Shown in pieces: positions 63,160-64,000 of a stretch of 64,000 nt of DNA. The stretch's first letter is position 1. Each line of letters begins with the position of its first letter. The stretch covers positions 62,001-126,000 of the forward strand of contig NZ_BLZO01000053.1 of assembly GCF_014132355.1 (NCBI RefSeq), in the 5' to 3' direction. Origin of the DNA: Okeania sp. KiyG1. Lineage in GTDB: Bacteria > Cyanobacteriota > Cyanobacteriia > Cyanobacteriales > Microcoleaceae. Position numbers and translations under genes: made by a program. Below the pieces are notes generated by a model. It was not told the DNA's origin, searched no databases, and worked only from the letters and a program-made list of their open reading frames with translations.

Positions 63160-63473
63160 CCAGAATTTAGAATTTAGAATTTAGAATTTAGAATTACCTC
63201 TTCTTATAAATTCAGAAGATTGGATAAAAGGATTTTTTCTTCTGTTGGTCTCATGGATATGGCGCAGGTTTCGAGCCATCGCACCCTACGGGAAGCTACG
63301 CTTTTTCCGTTTGTCATGCTGCGCTTGCCATGTCGGCGACAGCCGTTAACGTAGTTATGCGAAGCAAAACGACCGCTGTCTTGGTCTCATGGATATGGCG
63401 AGGTCCCCTCGCCATCCCTCGACCGCTTTTTTCTCCATGAATGGAGAGGCTTTATACCTTAATTTTTGGGTAA
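63160..63473 (-). repeat. miniature dispersed element, AATTTAG subfamily, long form
   Basis: AATTTAG heptamers (63160-63195), ACCTCTTCTTATAAATTC, TTGGTCTCATGGATATGGCG twice, GC-rich nested blocks, and ATGAATGGAGAGGCTTTATA up to TTTTTGGGTAATC. An AGAAGGA heptamer tract follows at 63478-63506. Confidence 0.75.
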
Positions 63474-63615
63474 TCTTGAAGAAGGAAGAAGGAAGAAGGA
63501 AGAAGATAAGAAAGTTTTTATCGCTAATATCAAGCCTCATTAATTATAAAAATTCATCTAAATGATTGAAGCTATTACTTTATAAATAGTCTTCTAACTG
63601 AAAAAATTTGCTCAA

Positions 63616-63729
63616 TAACCTCTCCTTTTAAGGGGATAAAAAAGAGAATATTCCTTATGTTTTAAATAAGGTTTCAAATAGAGTTGCTGAAGTCCGCAGT
63701 TCCTCTGGAGGAGGCTAACTGAAATGACA
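63616..63729 (+). repeat. miniature dispersed element fragment, GATAACT subfamily
   Basis: CCTCTCCTTTTAAGGGG, TTCCTCTGGAGGAGGC and AACTGAAATGAC. The remaining bases to 64000 hold CTGACTTCTGACTT heptamers (63950-63982) and no gene that I can support. Confidence 0.6.
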
Positions 63730-64000
63730 ATTTTATAAATATTATTAAGACTAGGATACAGGTTAGTTGTTAGTCTACGATACATTGGTTCTTAACTTAA
63801 ACCTGCCCTAGCTATTAAGACTTAAATTATCAAACAGAATTGGGTCGCGCAACCCCGCTTTTTAAGGCGAAATGTTTTTGAAGGGTTGCTCACGCATCCC
63901 CGTTACAAAAACAACTTCTGTACGTCGCCCTACCGACGGCTCCCCCTATCTGACTTCTGACTTCTGAATTCTGACTTATGACTTCATGAAAGTCCAGGTA

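Overview
The window reads as a stretch of a filamentous, probably non-heterocystous cyanobacterial chromosome. Evidence is the many GCGATCGC (HIP1) octamers, the carotenoid pair crtP-crtB, a Ycf51-like gene, an RRM-type RNA-binding protein and a CbpA-like DnaJ beside dnaK. Low GC, sparse coding, long repeat-filled gaps and many broken accessory genes suggest the Trichodesmium/Okeania lineage; that placement is inference. No tRNA, rRNA or CRISPR array was recognised.

Layout. 1-6.1 kb: three IS200/IS605-type tnpB loci (one running off the left edge, one wrecked, one intact) around a secreted peptidoglycan-binding protein. 6.7-17.4 kb (all minus strand): an M32 carboxypeptidase, a TPR protein and a P-loop ATPase separated by a seven-copy tandem array of about 152 bp, a Ycf51-like protein, and a response regulator overlapping a response regulator-adenylate cyclase. 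18.6-21.5 kb: AI-2E family permease and cysS. 22.6-28.2 kb (plus): a sulfotransferase, a glycosyltransferase and a TPR/M48-like membrane protein, each broken by one missing base in a poly-A tract. 28.8-31.8 kb: a tnpB-less IS right end with reRNA-like sequence, a tnpB of a divergent subfamily and a partial tnpB copy. 32-42.5 kb: rbp, crtB/crtP, a tnpB split by a miniature element, dnaK, dnaJ and a 218-bp tandem repeat. 44.5-48.8 kb: a SUMF1-domain gene and two glutathione S-transferase genes. 50.8-56.1 kb: a dynamin-like GTPase followed by a decaying array of small KGK-like proteins that share its C-terminal SPLDDLR motif. 56.8-63.1 kb: a conserved small cyanobacterial protein, an HNH endonuclease, a broken toxin-antitoxin pair, pgi, a second reRNA-like IS relic, a NarL-type regulator and a low-molecular-weight tyrosine phosphatase.

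The gaps are dominated by a few dispersed families. At least sixteen copies of a miniature element start at TTACCGAA and end in heptanucleotide tandem arrays. Other families are short GC-rich palindromes that have entered tnpB genes, large CCCCCTAAATCC/GGGGGGATC hairpins, and a roughly 200-bp repeat in three copies. Most pure simple repeats here have a 7-nt period. Housekeeping genes are intact while accessory genes carry single-base frameshifts or in-frame stops, so decay seems more likely than uniform sequencing error, although read-level checks are needed.

The most promising candidate for an undescribed system is the dynamin-like GTPase plus KGK-protein array with a shared C-terminal tail. 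Next are the TPR/ATPase pair and the two tnpB-less reRNA loci in a genome that also holds at least one intact tnpB.
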